A stretch of DNA of 64,000 bases from Desulfuromusa kysingii (GTDB taxonomy: Bacteria; Desulfobacterota; Desulfuromonadia; Desulfuromonadales; Geopsychrobacteraceae). The translations under genes and the position numbers were made by a program. Positions 9,843-18,460 of this stretch are shown here, one piece after another (the stretch's first letter is position 1; the number at the start of each line of letters is the position of its first letter). Location of the stretch: the NCBI RefSeq assembly GCF_900107645.1, contig NZ_FNQN01000011.1, positions 58,538 through 122,537 on the forward strand, written 5' to 3'. The notes under the pieces are model-generated. The model was not told the origin of the DNA and did no database searches. It worked only from the letters and a program-made list of their open reading frames with translations.

Positions 9843-12116
9843 ATGAACGATTCATGTCAAGGTATGGTGGAGAAAGTCTTAAGGAACCCCTTAAGCCGCC
9901 GCAAATTTTTAAAGACGCTGGCTTTAAGCGGCGCAATGGCAATGGTCCCTGGAAGTTTGCTGCAAGCAGCAACGGCAGGGAAAGACATCAGCTATGAAGA
10001 TGCTTTTGAGATCTTTCGTAACGCTTGTCCCCGCAACTGCTACGACACCTGCAGTATTAAGACTTTCGTCAAGGACGGCGTGATTCAATTCATTGAAGGG
10101 GCTTCGGAGTCGACCTTCACTGATGGGGGGCTCTGTGTTAAGGGGTTTTCTTACCCACGCCGCGTTTATAGTCCTGATCGGATTAAGTACCCGATGATGC
10201 AAGTCGGCCGTGGCAGCGGCAACTGGAAGCGACTCTCTTGGGACGAAGCGATTGATCGGATTGCCGAAAAGATTCTGGAAATCAACGAAAAAGATGGCAA
10301 CCTTCTCGGCTTAGCTCTGGATAAATATTCTGGAAACTTTGGCATTACCCATTATGGTGTTGAAGGGATGATGTCTTCACTTGGCTACACGACCCGTTTC
10401 GTTGGGACCCCGTGCTGGCCAGCAGGTATCGATGCCCAGAATTTTGACATGGGTGAAATGTGGTGTAATGACCCTGAAGACATGGTCGAAAGTAAGTACA
10501 TCATTGTCTGGGGAGCTAATCCCGCCTGGTGTTCAGTTCACAGCATGAAATACATATTTGAAGCCAAAAAACGGGGTGCCAAAATCGTGGTTATCGACCC
10601 AGTGATGACCCAGACCGCCGCCAAGGCCGATATGTATCTACAAGTGGACACTGCAACGGATGGCGCACTTGCCCTCGGCATGGCACGACACCTGCTCGAT
10701 CAGGGAATGATCGATCGCGAATTTGTCAATAACCATTCTCTCGGATTTGAAGAATTCAGTCAGTACCTGAAAAAGAATGTCACCGTGACATGGGCAGCAA
10801 AAGAGACCGGTATTCCAGCACAAGTTATCAAGCAGATTGCGGAAGAATTTGCACAAGCAGACCCGGCAACAATCTGGATCGGTTATGGCATGCAACGGCA
10901 TGTCAATGGTGGAGCCATGGTGCGCGCTATTGACGCTCTGGTTGCCATGACTGGTAACGTCGGAAAAGTGGGTGGTGGAGCCCGTTACGGTCACCTGCGG
11001 ACCTGGGGTTTTAATTATAACGCCATGGTCAATGCAGCTCCAGAGGGTGCCGTTGGTATGATGGACGGCGCTGCGATCAAAGGAGATTTTCATTTTATTG
11101 GTGAAGGAAATGCCAAATTTACCGATCGTCCTCTCAATATGAACCAACTGGGACGCGAAATTCTACAGACACAGGATCCCAAAATTCGCATGTTGTGGCT
11201 CGCTTGCCGAAACCCATTCAGTCAAGATCCAGATACAGCGTTGCTAAAGAAGGCTTTCGATACTCTTGAAATGGTTGTCGTCGTTGATCAGTTTTTCACT
11301 AAGAGTGTGGAGCAAGCCGATATTGTTCTTCCACATACCACTCTCTTTGAAGAGAATACCGTCAATGTTGGTTATTGGCATTACTGGTTGAGCCTCAATG
11401 AGCAAGCGATCAAGCCTATGTATGAATCGCGTTCAGATGTGCAAATCGCCGCAATGCTTTCTAAACGGATGAATGAACGCCAGCCTGGATCCTGTACTTT
11501 CCCGACCGAACTGGATACCCGCAAGTGGATGGAAAAAGAATTCAACAAGGGTATTTACGATCTGTTTGGTCTTAACTCATGGAAAGATCTGCGCAACGGT
11601 CCCGCTAAAGCAAAACTGGTTTCCAGTGCGGCTTGGCACGACTTTAAATTCAAGACTCCTTCTGGGAAATACGAATTCAAGTCTGAATTAGCTGCGCAAA
11701 ACGGTCATAAGGCGCTCCCTGAGTTCAAGCAGAAAAGAGCTGCCACTGGGCCCTTACGACTATTGACACCACACAGTAAATTCAGCCTCCATTCGCAGTT
11801 TCAAAATCTGGATTTCATGGAGGACTTTAATCCTGAGCCGATAGTCTACCTGCATCCAACGACAGCCAAAACAAGGGATATTGAAGAAGGTGTCCAAGTC
11901 CGTGTTTTTAATCAGAGAGGTCAAGTCGAACTGATGGCCAGATTGACGGACAACGTTCCACCTGATGTGCTGCTGATGTATGAAGCCTGGTTTAAAAACA
12001 GTGACTTCAATGTCCAGAACCTTCTCGATGATGAGTCAGCTGATATGGGTTCCTTTAAAACTGGAGCACCAGGGATAGCAACTCACGATCAATTTGCCAA
12101 CATTCAGAAGGCCTGA
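9843..12116 (+). CDS. Tat-exported molybdopterin oxidoreductase, DmsA-like catalytic subunit
   Basis: A 757-residue DMSO-reductase-family enzyme. A Tat leader is plain (SRRKFLKTLALSGAMAM, residues 18-34, with a cleavable AAATAG region after it), so the enzyme should act outside the inner membrane. The [4Fe-4S] cysteines are CPRNCYDTC (about 62, 66, 70) and GGLC (98), followed by the Mo-bisMGD domains. The candidate metal-ligand region is around GTPCWPAG near residue 185, but I cannot decide ligand identity by eye. With the FeS and membrane subunits downstream it forms a quinol-linked reductase or oxidase of the DmsABC/PsrABC group. Substrate unknown (sulfoxide, sulfur oxyanion or other). The ATG at 9843 sits seven bases after AAGGAG; a GTG one codon earlier is possible. 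Confidence 0.88.
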   Translation: MNDSCQGMVEKVLRNPLSRRKFLKTLALSGAMAMVPGSLLQAATAGKDISYEDAFEIFRNACPRNCYDTCSIKTFVKDGVIQFIEGASESTFTDGGLCVKGFSYPRRVYSPDRIKYPMMQVGRGSGNWKRLSWDEAIDRIAEKILEINEKDGNLLGLALDKYSGNFGITHYGVEGMMSSLGYTTRFVGTPCWPAGIDAQNFDMGEMWCNDPEDMVESKYIIVWGANPAWCSVHSMKYIFEAKKRGAKIVVIDPVMTQTAAKADMYLQVDTATDGALALGMARHLLDQGMIDREFVNNHSLGFEEFSQYLKKNVTVTWAAKETGIPAQVIKQIAEEFAQADPATIWIGYGMQRHVNGGAMVRAIDALVAMTGNVGKVGGGARYGHLRTWGFNYNAMVNAAPEGAVGMMDGAAIKGDFHFIGEGNAKFTDRPLNMNQLGREILQTQDPKIRMLWLACRNPFSQDPDTALLKKAFDTLEMVVVVDQFFTKSVEQADIVLPHTTLFEENTVNVGYWHYWLSLNEQAIKPMYESRSDVQIAAMLSKRMNERQPGSCTFPTELDTRKWMEKEFNKGIYDLFGLNSWKDLRNGPAKAKLVSSAAWHDFKFKTPSGKYEFKSELAAQNGHKALPEFKQKRAATGPLRLLTPHSKFSLHSQFQNLDFMEDFNPEPIVYLHPTTAKTRDIEEGVQVRVFNQRGQVELMARLTDNVPPDVLLMYEAWFKNSDFNVQNLLDDESADMGSFKTGAPGIATHDQFANIQKA

Positions 12117-12127
12117 GGAGAAATAGC

Positions 12128-12694
12128 ATGAAAAGTCAATATGGATTTAAAATTGATGCAGAGCTGTGTATCGGTTGTTTTACCTGTGCCATGGCCTGCA
12201 AAAACCAAAACCAGTTAGAGCCGGGAGTTAAATGGCGTCAGGTTCATCCTTTGGATGAGGCTATTTATCCCCATACGGACAGAGCATTTTATTCCCTCTC
12301 ATGCAATCACTGTGAGACCCCATGTTGCGTAGAGTCCTGTCCTGTTGGAGCCTATAGTAAGCGGGAAAAAGACGGAGTTGTCATCCATAACCAGGCAAAA
12401 TGTATCGGTTGCAAAAATTGTATCCGCTCCTGCCCATTTGGTGCTCCCGTTTACAATGCCAGCCTGAAAAAAGCAGAAAAATGTAGCTTCTGTTTTCAGC
12501 GATTGGATGCCAACCGCACACCAGCTTGTGCTCAGGGCTGCCCGACAGGGGCATTAAAGGTTGTGGATCTCGCCACTGAAGATGTCAGTGACTTGGTGCA
12601 ATACCCCCAAGGATTTCCTCAAGCCAAAAGACTGAACCCTTCAGTCCGTTTCCGTAATCCGCAACAGCCTCAAATTATAAGGAGAGAATCCTGA
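12128..12694 (+). CDS. DmsB-like four-cluster ferredoxin subunit
   Basis: A 188-residue electron-transfer subunit with sixteen cysteines arranged for four [4Fe-4S] clusters: CIGCFTCAMACKN (about residue 14), CNHCETPCCVESCP (about 61), CIGCKNCIRSCP (about 94) and CSFCF with ACAQGCP (about 121 and 136). This is the standard DmsB/PsrB pattern. It links the catalytic subunit before it to the membrane subunit after it. No leader of its own, as usual for subunits exported with the Tat partner. GAGGAG precedes the ATG, and its stop overlaps the next start. Confidence 0.92.
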   Translation: MKSQYGFKIDAELCIGCFTCAMACKNQNQLEPGVKWRQVHPLDEAIYPHTDRAFYSLSCNHCETPCCVESCPVGAYSKREKDGVVIHNQAKCIGCKNCIRSCPFGAPVYNASLKKAEKCSFCFQRLDANRTPACAQGCPTGALKVVDLATEDVSDLVQYPQGFPQAKRLNPSVRFRNPQQPQIIRRES

Positions 12695-13497
12695 TGAATG
12701 AGATGGAACTTCCATTGGTGTTTTTTACCGTACTGGCCCAGACATCTATCGGTCTGGTCCTCTTCAGCACCTTACGCAGCTTGACCTTTGCCGAAGGCCC
12801 CGACAAGCCGTTGTTTAACGAACAGATTGTCGCCATGGCCCTGATCAGTGTCGCTTTGTTAGCTTCACTGGCCCATTTAGGCCATCCGTTTGGTGCGATT
12901 CGAACTCTGACAGGTCTCAAGCATGCATGGTTAAGCCGCGAGATTCTGATTTTCGGACTGTTATCGTCTGCTCTGCTGGTCTCGGTGGTATTGCGATTAA
13001 GAGGAACAAACGACCGACGATTACAAGTTGTGACAGCTATTTTGGGACTGATTGCCCTTGTGGTGCAGGGATTTACCTATGCCCCGCCAAGTGAACCGAC
13101 ATTAGCTAATGGTGTTCCACTGGTGCTGTTCTTGTTCACTGCCGTTACTTTAGGAACAGCCTTTGGTTCCTGGTTTGTCTCTACAGAAAAACAACCAATA
13201 TTGACTGCTGTGCTAGCAGCCGTTCTGCTGACAGGGCTCCTCATCAATCTGCTGTTACCCAATATCTGGTTGACCGGTGGATTTATTGCAGAGATGACGG
13301 GACATGCCTACCTGGATTCTCCGCTTTATTGGGGGCGTCTGCTTATCGGCTTTGTTGTGCCTCTTCTCATCCTGATCCGCATTCGTCGTATCCCCGTGTG
13401 GTTACCACTGCTGATTTTGTCAGGAGAGTTGATTGGTCGGATTGCATTTTTCAGCCTTGCTGTCAGCACGGCTCAGCATATCGGAATGCCACTATGA
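12694..13497 (+). CDS. DmsC-like membrane anchor subunit
   Basis: A 267-residue protein with eight hydrophobic segments, matching the DmsC anchor family (MNEMELPLVFFTVLAQTSIG at the start and the conserved HLGHPFGAIRTL near residue 61). It should oxidise or reduce menaquinone and hold the AB dimer on the membrane. DmsC anchors carry no haem. It overlaps both neighbours by a few bases, so the four genes from 12128 to 13904 are translated together. Confidence 0.88.
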   Translation: MNEMELPLVFFTVLAQTSIGLVLFSTLRSLTFAEGPDKPLFNEQIVAMALISVALLASLAHLGHPFGAIRTLTGLKHAWLSREILIFGLLSSALLVSVVLRLRGTNDRRLQVVTAILGLIALVVQGFTYAPPSEPTLANGVPLVLFLFTAVTLGTAFGSWFVSTEKQPILTAVLAAVLLTGLLINLLLPNIWLTGGFIAEMTGHAYLDSPLYWGRLLIGFVVPLLILIRIRRIPVWLPLLILSGELIGRIAFFSLAVSTAQHIGMPL

Positions 13498-13904
13498 AAA
13501 GAATGCGTTGGTGTCGAGTTGAGATCACTCTGGTTACAATAATTCTCATCTATTGTACCCTGAGTGGATGGGCTGCAGAACCTGCCAGAGAGATCCGGCT
13601 CGACTCCAACAGCATCACCGGGGTGGTTGATAAACCGTTACAGATTCTGGTCGAAGGTGTTGCTGAACAACTTCCCAGTGGCCACATGTATAGCGTTGTC
13701 GCTGATACTTTAGCCTATCCAGGACCGACTCCCCCTGCGATTCTCACCGGCATTCCAGACACAACTATTGATTGTAAGGATGCCGGTGATTATCGTATTC
13801 GTATCAGGGTCAATGTCGTCAATAAAAGTTCATGCGGTGGTGCATCAGTGCGAACACTTCTGGATCAGGAGGTCACTCTGCACGTGCTTCAAAGGACTTT
13901 TTAG
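13494..13904 (+). CDS. Small secreted protein of the DmsABC-like operon
   Basis: A 136-residue protein whose ATG overlaps the stop of the anchor gene (ATGA). Residues 1-28 form a Sec signal peptide (basic start, hydrophobic core, SGWAA end); the mature part is about 110 residues of beta-rich sequence with two cysteines (CKDAG near 83, SSCGG near 103) that could form a disulfide. I recognise no family. Position at the operon end suggests a periplasmic partner of the oxidoreductase, for example a substrate-handling or assembly protein, but that is inference. A longer frame opening at 13329 lies inside the anchor gene and was not used. Confidence 0.75.
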   Translation: MKRMRWCRVEITLVTIILIYCTLSGWAAEPAREIRLDSNSITGVVDKPLQILVEGVAEQLPSGHMYSVVADTLAYPGPTPPAILTGIPDTTIDCKDAGDYRIRIRVNVVNKSSCGGASVRTLLDQEVTLHVLQRTF

Positions 13905-14026
13905 TTCACTATATAAACAGAATCATGGAGATTGTTGACAAAATCACAAAACATCCATCAATGTCATGTTTTTCCCTTGAATATGATGCACTTATAGTTT
14001 TACTATAGCTTCGAAAATTGATCATT

Positions 14027-14050
14027 ATTGACGTTAATTTGATTGACGTT
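14027..14050 (+). promoter_or_regulatory. Direct repeat ATTGACGTT, 15-bp period
   Basis: Two copies of ATTGACGTT start 15 bp apart, ending 17 bp before the mobAB ATG. The spacing is not a full helical turn multiple, and no factor is known to me for this motif. It could be an operator for the molybdenum cofactor operon. Confidence 0.4.
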
Positions 14051-14067
14051 TTTTTTAGGATAGCGTT

Positions 14068-15183
14068 ATGCAGATTTCGCAGGTCGGGATTACAGACAAC
14101 GATCAAAACAATGTCACCGGGGTTTTGCTTGCTGGTGGTAAAAGTCGCCGCATGGGTCAGGACAAAGCTGCTATAAAGCTGGCAGGGTCTACCATGTTTG
14201 AACGCACATTAAAGCTCTTACAGAACAATTTCAAGCATGTACTAATCGCTGGTGATCGTCCTGATCTAGCTCGCCCACAGATCCCTGCATTCCCTGACAT
14301 TTATCCCGGCAGTGCACTGGGCGGACTCTACACAGGGTTAAAGACGGCAACAACGGATTGGATTTTTGTCGCCCCTTGCGACATGCCTTTCCCAGACGAA
14401 CGTATCGTCCATTTATTACTTCAATACCGTGCCAACTTTGACGCCGTTGTCCCACGAACTAATCAGGGTTACGAACCCGTCTTCGCTCTTTACCACAAGA
14501 ACTGTCTGCCACAAATGGAGAAGATGCTGCAACAGGGTCAATATCGCATCTACGCATTTTATCAACGTATCAAGATCCGTTACTTAGATTCGTCTGAACT
14601 TCCCGATGGTTGGCAACAAGCTCTGCTCAACGTGAACACCCCAGACGATCTGGCCCGGATCAAGGAGAAAAACATGGCCCCACCAGTTGTTTCTATCGTT
14701 GCAAAAAGCGGCACGGGGAAAACCACCTTGCTGGAAAAATTAATTTCTGAACTGAAACAACGTGGTTACCGCGTTGCTGCGGTTAAACATGATGCCCACA
14801 GTTTCAGTATCGACCATGAGGGCAAAGATTCCTGGCGTCTGACCGCAGCCGGGGCAGACACGATGATTATCACTTCTCCGGAAAAACTGGCGATGGTTAA
14901 GCGTAATCCAGCGGATCAAGAACCGGACCTGAAAGATACTCTCGAAAAATATACGACTGATGTGGATATTGTTCTCACCGAAGGGTTCAAACGCAACACG
15001 ATGCCGAAAATCGAGGTCCATCGCCAACAACGTAGCGAACAACTGCTTTGCCGTGGACTGGAACATGACCCGAAACTGCTTGCCGTCGCTTCTGACAGCT
15101 CACTTGATTTAGATGTTCCAGTTTATAACATAAATGATTCCAGTGGTTTATGTGATTTAATAGTCGCCAGGTTTCTGTCATGA
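14068..15183 (+). CDS. mobAB: MobA-MobB fusion for molybdenum cofactor maturation
   Basis: A 371-residue two-domain protein. Residues 1-195 are MobA, the guanylyltransferase that turns Mo-molybdopterin into MGD; the nucleotide-binding start GVLLAGGKSRRMGQDKA (about 19-35) and the metal-binding PCDMPF are intact. Residues 208-371 are MobB, a GTP-binding adaptor with the P-loop AKSGTGKTT (about 213). The two are separate genes in E. coli; the fused form is found in several anaerobes. All three molybdoenzymes in this window need the bis-MGD cofactor this protein makes. AGGA precedes the ATG, and the stop overlaps the next gene by ATGA, starting a tight five-gene cofactor block. Confidence 0.93.
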   Translation: MQISQVGITDNDQNNVTGVLLAGGKSRRMGQDKAAIKLAGSTMFERTLKLLQNNFKHVLIAGDRPDLARPQIPAFPDIYPGSALGGLYTGLKTATTDWIFVAPCDMPFPDERIVHLLLQYRANFDAVVPRTNQGYEPVFALYHKNCLPQMEKMLQQGQYRIYAFYQRIKIRYLDSSELPDGWQQALLNVNTPDDLARIKEKNMAPPVVSIVAKSGTGKTTLLEKLISELKQRGYRVAAVKHDAHSFSIDHEGKDSWRLTAAGADTMIITSPEKLAMVKRNPADQEPDLKDTLEKYTTDVDIVLTEGFKRNTMPKIEVHRQQRSEQLLCRGLEHDPKLLAVASDSSLDLDVPVYNINDSSGLCDLIVARFLS

Positions 15184-15521
15184 ATACGATCAGAATACGT
15201 TCCAAAATCTGGCTTGAAGTGGATGGTGAGCCGTTTCTTGGCGATGGTCGTTATCATATGCTGACTGCAATTGAGCGCTGTGGATCAATTAACGGTGCAG
15301 CAAAGGTTCTGGGGATTTCCTATCGCAAAATTTGGGCTCAGCTCCAAGCGATGGAAGAACACGCTCCGTTTAAGCTGCTAGAGCGCCGTACCGGCGGCAT
15401 TGGCGGAGGAGAGACGAAGCTGACACCAGCAATCCAAGATTTACTGCGGCACTATCAACTCTTGCGGAAACAGGTCAATCAAGCCGCAGATCTTGGTTTT
15501 AAAGAAATTTATATCCCCTAA
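15180..15521 (+). CDS. Short ModE-type regulator (DNA-binding domain only)
   Basis: A 113-residue winged helix-turn-helix protein matching the N-terminal domain of ModE (LGDGRYHMLTAIERCGSING, then AAKVLGISYRKIWAQL, about residues 19-55, and the GGIGGGETKLTP wing near 78). Full-length ModE has two C-terminal molybdate-binding MOP domains; these are absent here. Short forms like this are known next to molybdenum genes; without MOP it cannot sense molybdate in the usual way and may rely on a partner such as a Mop protein encoded elsewhere. It overlaps mobAB and is followed 15 bp later by moeA. Confidence 0.88.
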   Translation: MNTIRIRSKIWLEVDGEPFLGDGRYHMLTAIERCGSINGAAKVLGISYRKIWAQLQAMEEHAPFKLLERRTGGIGGGETKLTPAIQDLLRHYQLLRKQVNQAADLGFKEIYIP

Positions 15522-15536
15522 TTGTCAGGAGTTCTT

Positions 15537-16730
15537 ATGCTGACTTATGCTGATGCGCTAAAAATAGTCAAAGAGACGGTATCTCCACTCCCGTCGCAGA
15601 TTCAACCGTTAACCACAGCGATCGGGCAAGTCATAGCTAAACCAGTGTGTGCCCGCTGGGATATGCCACGTTGGGACAATTCCGCAATGGATGGTTTTGC
15701 TGTTTCTTCACAGGCTTTGGATTCTACTGCTGGCCTTGATATTGTCGGCAGTTCATTTGCCGGTCACCCTTATAACAAAACTCTGCAACGAAACGAAGCG
15801 ATCCAAATCACAACAGGGGCTCCTCTCCCCTGCGGTGCAGACACTGTAATTCCCGTTGAGGACACCAGCGTCAATGACAACTGTCTGAGTTGGACAGGCA
15901 CAATCCGGGCAAAGCAACATGTCCGTTATCAGGGAGAAGAATACTGCGAAGGAGAACGACTTGTTAATGCTGGAACAGTGGTGGACGCCGGAACTATCGG
16001 CTTATTGACCGGAGCTGGAATAACCGAGGTTGCTGTCTATCCTCGACCTCGTGTAGCCATATTTTCTACCGGTGATGAATTGCTCAATCCCGGTCAAGAT
16101 CCGGGGCCAGGACAGATCATCAACTCCAACCTCCAGTACCTTCAGGCTCGCTTGCAAGAATGTGGCTGTACCGTTCTACCCTTGGGAATAGGAGCAGATC
16201 AAAGGGATAATCTGGGCTTGATTTACAAACAAGCCAAAGAAGCTGATCTGATTGTTTCTACAGGGGGTGTCTCCGTCGGAGAAAAAGATCTGGTTCAGCA
16301 AACATTGCTTGATAACGGATTTGAACGCAAATTTTGGAAAGTCGCCATCAAACCAGGAAAACCGCTGTTATTTGGACTTCTCAACCATAAACCTTGCTTC
16401 GGTCTACCCGGCAACCCCGCAGCCACCGCTTCAACTTTTGAACTCTTCGTCCTTCCGGCACTGCGTATCCTCGCAGGTCATGGGACAACTGATCGAAAAA
16501 TGACAGCAAGATTGAAACATGGAGTTAAAGCCGGTGGCAGTCGACACGCGTTTCTCTGGTCACGTTGTGAATGGCAGGGCGACGGTTACCATGTCGAGGT
16601 TCCACAACGACAGGGTTCCGGTCAAACCCGCAGCATCCAAGGAGCCAATGCACTCCTAAGTCTCGCAGTTGGATCGCCAGATCTAAAAACCGGGGATAAA
16701 GTCGAGATCTTCCCGTTATACTCACTTTAA
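15537..16730 (+). CDS. moeA: Molybdopterin molybdenumtransferase MoeA
   Basis: MoeA inserts molybdate into adenylylated molybdopterin. The 397-residue product has the family motifs WDNSAMDGFAV (about residues 44-54), PCGADTVIPVEDT (about 97), IFSTGDELL (about 177), STGGVSVGEKD (about 241) and GLPGNPAAT (about 288). The ATG used lies six bases after CAGGAG; an in-frame TTG at 15522 has no ribosome site of its own. The C-terminal domain IV is complete. It follows modE and precedes moaA by 10 bp in the cofactor operon. Confidence 0.95.
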   Translation: MLTYADALKIVKETVSPLPSQIQPLTTAIGQVIAKPVCARWDMPRWDNSAMDGFAVSSQALDSTAGLDIVGSSFAGHPYNKTLQRNEAIQITTGAPLPCGADTVIPVEDTSVNDNCLSWTGTIRAKQHVRYQGEEYCEGERLVNAGTVVDAGTIGLLTGAGITEVAVYPRPRVAIFSTGDELLNPGQDPGPGQIINSNLQYLQARLQECGCTVLPLGIGADQRDNLGLIYKQAKEADLIVSTGGVSVGEKDLVQQTLLDNGFERKFWKVAIKPGKPLLFGLLNHKPCFGLPGNPAATASTFELFVLPALRILAGHGTTDRKMTARLKHGVKAGGSRHAFLWSRCEWQGDGYHVEVPQRQGSGQTRSIQGANALLSLAVGSPDLKTGDKVEIFPLYSL

Positions 16731-16740
16731 GGATATCGTT

Positions 16741-17709
16741 ATGCAGGATTTACACGGACGTAACATCAATTACCTTCGCCTCTCAATCACAGACCGCTGC
16801 AATCTACGTTGTCGTTATTGCATGCCAGCAGATGGGGTGCCACAGACAGATTGCGATGGAATCCTGCGCTTCGAAGATTTCTTGCAGATTGTCCGGGCCG
16901 CGACCCATCTCGGCATCCGTAAAGTCCGCATCACCGGTGGTGAGCCCTTAGTCCGCAAAGGGGTCATAGATTTTCTTGGAAAGCTTTCAAGTATTCCGGG
17001 CATTGAGGAAGTCGCTTTGACCACCAACGGTATTTTGCTCGCTGACAATGCTAACGCTTTAAAAGATGCCGGGATTAAACGTTTGAATATCAGTCTTGAT
17101 TCTTTAAATCCTAAAACTTTCACAGAAATAACTCGTGGAGGTTCACTCGAAGCCGTGTTGAAAGGGATAGCGGCAGCAGAAAAAGCCGGTCTCAAGATCA
17201 AACTCAATATGGTTGTCATGCGTGGCGTCAACGATCATGAGGTCTTGTCTTTTGCTGCGATGAGCATCAACAATCCTTGGTCTGTACGCTATATCGAATA
17301 TATGCCGACGATTCAGGAAAGCGACTGGCGCAGCCGGATTGTCAGCGGTGCTGAGATTTTGACCCAGCTACAGGAGAAACATACCTTGGAGCCACTGGGT
17401 CATAGCCGCTATTGTGGTCCAGCCAAGCCCTACCGCATCGCCGGCGCAAAAGGATCTATTGGCATCATCACCCCGATGAGTAGCCATTTTTGTAGCTCAT
17501 GCAACCGCATCCGCGTCGATTCGATGGGGTGGGCCAAGAGCTGTCTGCTCAGTGATGATAGGTTGGATCTGAAACCATATTTGGAATTGCCGCAGCCCCA
17601 TCTTATTGGCGCATTACAACAAGTCATTGAAAACAAACAACTCGAACATCATCTGGGCTGTGAGCAGGACGTAATGACACCGTTCAGTATGTCGAGTATC
17701 GGAGGATAA
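16741..17709 (+). CDS. moaA: GTP 3',8-cyclase MoaA (radical SAM)
   Basis: MoaA performs the first step of molybdopterin synthesis, turning GTP into 3',8-cyclo-GTP for MoaC. The radical-SAM cluster motif is CNLRCRYC (residues 20-27); the second, substrate-binding cluster uses CSSCNRIRVDSMGWAKSC (about 252-269). The protein ends in GG, the conserved tail needed for catalysis in this family. Length 322 residues is normal. MoaC, MoaD and MoaE are not in the window, so the rest of the pathway is encoded elsewhere. Confidence 0.96.
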   Translation: MQDLHGRNINYLRLSITDRCNLRCRYCMPADGVPQTDCDGILRFEDFLQIVRAATHLGIRKVRITGGEPLVRKGVIDFLGKLSSIPGIEEVALTTNGILLADNANALKDAGIKRLNISLDSLNPKTFTEITRGGSLEAVLKGIAAAEKAGLKIKLNMVVMRGVNDHEVLSFAAMSINNPWSVRYIEYMPTIQESDWRSRIVSGAEILTQLQEKHTLEPLGHSRYCGPAKPYRIAGAKGSIGIITPMSSHFCSSCNRIRVDSMGWAKSCLLSDDRLDLKPYLELPQPHLIGALQQVIENKQLEHHLGCEQDVMTPFSMSSIGG

Positions 17710-17712
17710 ATC

Positions 17713-18147
17713 ATGCCAAAACAACTTATAGCTGTCTGTATCAGTAAAAATAAAGGTGAACGCAAAACCCCGGTCGAGCAAGTCGAACTCAGAGAAAACC
17801 ACGGTATTGTCAGTGATGCCCACGCTGGAGACTGGCACCGTCAAGTCAGCCTGCTGGCAAAAGAGAGCGTCGACAAGATGCGGGCTTTAGGGTTGGATGT
17901 GGACAATGGCGATTTTGCAGAGAATCTGACCACGACAGGGGTAGATTTACCCAAGCTCCCAATTGGAACCCACTTGCAAATCGGTGATGTGTTGCTGGAG
18001 ATCACTCAGATCGGCAAAGAGTGCCACCACCACTGTGCTATCTATCATCAGGCCGGAGACTGCATCATGCCGAAGGAGGGAGTTTTTGCCCGCGTTCTTA
18101 CGGGTGGATCGCTTCGTCCCGGAGACCAGATCAATTTACCGAGCTAA
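17713..18147 (+). CDS. MOSC-domain protein
   Basis: A 144-residue stand-alone MOSC domain (residues 5-142). MOSC domains are the C-terminal part of molybdenum cofactor sulfurases and also occur alone beside molybdopterin genes, where they are thought to handle sulfur or the cofactor itself. Visible marks: GIVSDAHAGDWHRQVSLL (about 34-51), the conserved GDFAENLTTTG (about 72-82) and the cysteine in GKECHHHCAIY (about 98). It starts three bases after moaA with GGAGG just before, so it belongs to the same operon. Exact reaction unknown. Confidence 0.88.
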   Translation: MPKQLIAVCISKNKGERKTPVEQVELRENHGIVSDAHAGDWHRQVSLLAKESVDKMRALGLDVDNGDFAENLTTTGVDLPKLPIGTHLQIGDVLLEITQIGKECHHHCAIYHQAGDCIMPKEGVFARVLTGGSLRPGDQINLPS

Positions 18148-18176
18148 ATAGATCCACCTTTAACTGTTTAAACCTT

Positions 18177-18230
18177 TTAACGGTTGAATGGCCTGCTGAA
18201 TTCAACAGTTTCCGGCCATTCAACCGTTAA
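18177..18230 (+). repeat. Perfect 17-bp inverted repeat, 20-base loop
   Basis: Left arm TTAACGGTTGAATGGCC and right arm GGCCATTCAACCGTTAA are exact complements. There is no T-run after it. AACTGTT at 18162 can pair with AACAGTT inside the loop, and AACTGTTTAAA just upstream can compete for the left arm, so alternative folds exist. It lies between the MOSC gene and a 53-residue zinc protein, 38 bp before that ATG. Confidence 0.75.
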
Positions 18231-18267
18231 TATAAACTCACAAGTATTTTTGAGACACAAGCGCGAT

Positions 18268-18429
18268 ATGAAGACAGTTGTCTGCACTCACTGCAAAAAA
18301 AAACATCAACTAAAAAACCTGAAAAGGCTTTGCGGTAACTGTTTTGCGTGTACCGGTTGTGAAATTTATCAATGTCCTGACTGTCGAAAAAAAATCGTTA
18401 TTGTCCCAATCCGCGATCCAGATATCTGA
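18268..18429 (+). CDS. Small zinc-ribbon protein (53 residues)
   Basis: A 53-residue basic protein with four CxxC pairs: CTHC, CGNC, CTGC and CPDC at about residues 6, 22, 28 and 37, enough for two zinc sites or one cluster pair. No known family is recognised. The ATG at 18268 was chosen because the upstream part of the open frame lies inside the inverted repeat and has no cysteine. The ribosome site is weak. It could be coupled to the molybdenum operon or be independently expressed through the hairpin region. Confidence 0.6.
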   Translation: MKTVVCTHCKKKHQLKNLKRLCGNCFACTGCEIYQCPDCRKKIVIVPIRDPDI

Positions 18430-18460
18430 TCTCTCAAATAGAAGGGAATAATAATTCTGG

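Noticed and set aside
13329..13904. 191-residue frame as the last dms-operon gene
   Set aside because: First 165 bp lie inside the anchor gene in another frame; the real start is the ATG at 13494 with signal peptide.
14018..14031. FNR-like TTGATCATTATTGA before mobAB
   Set aside because: Right half matches only three of five bases.
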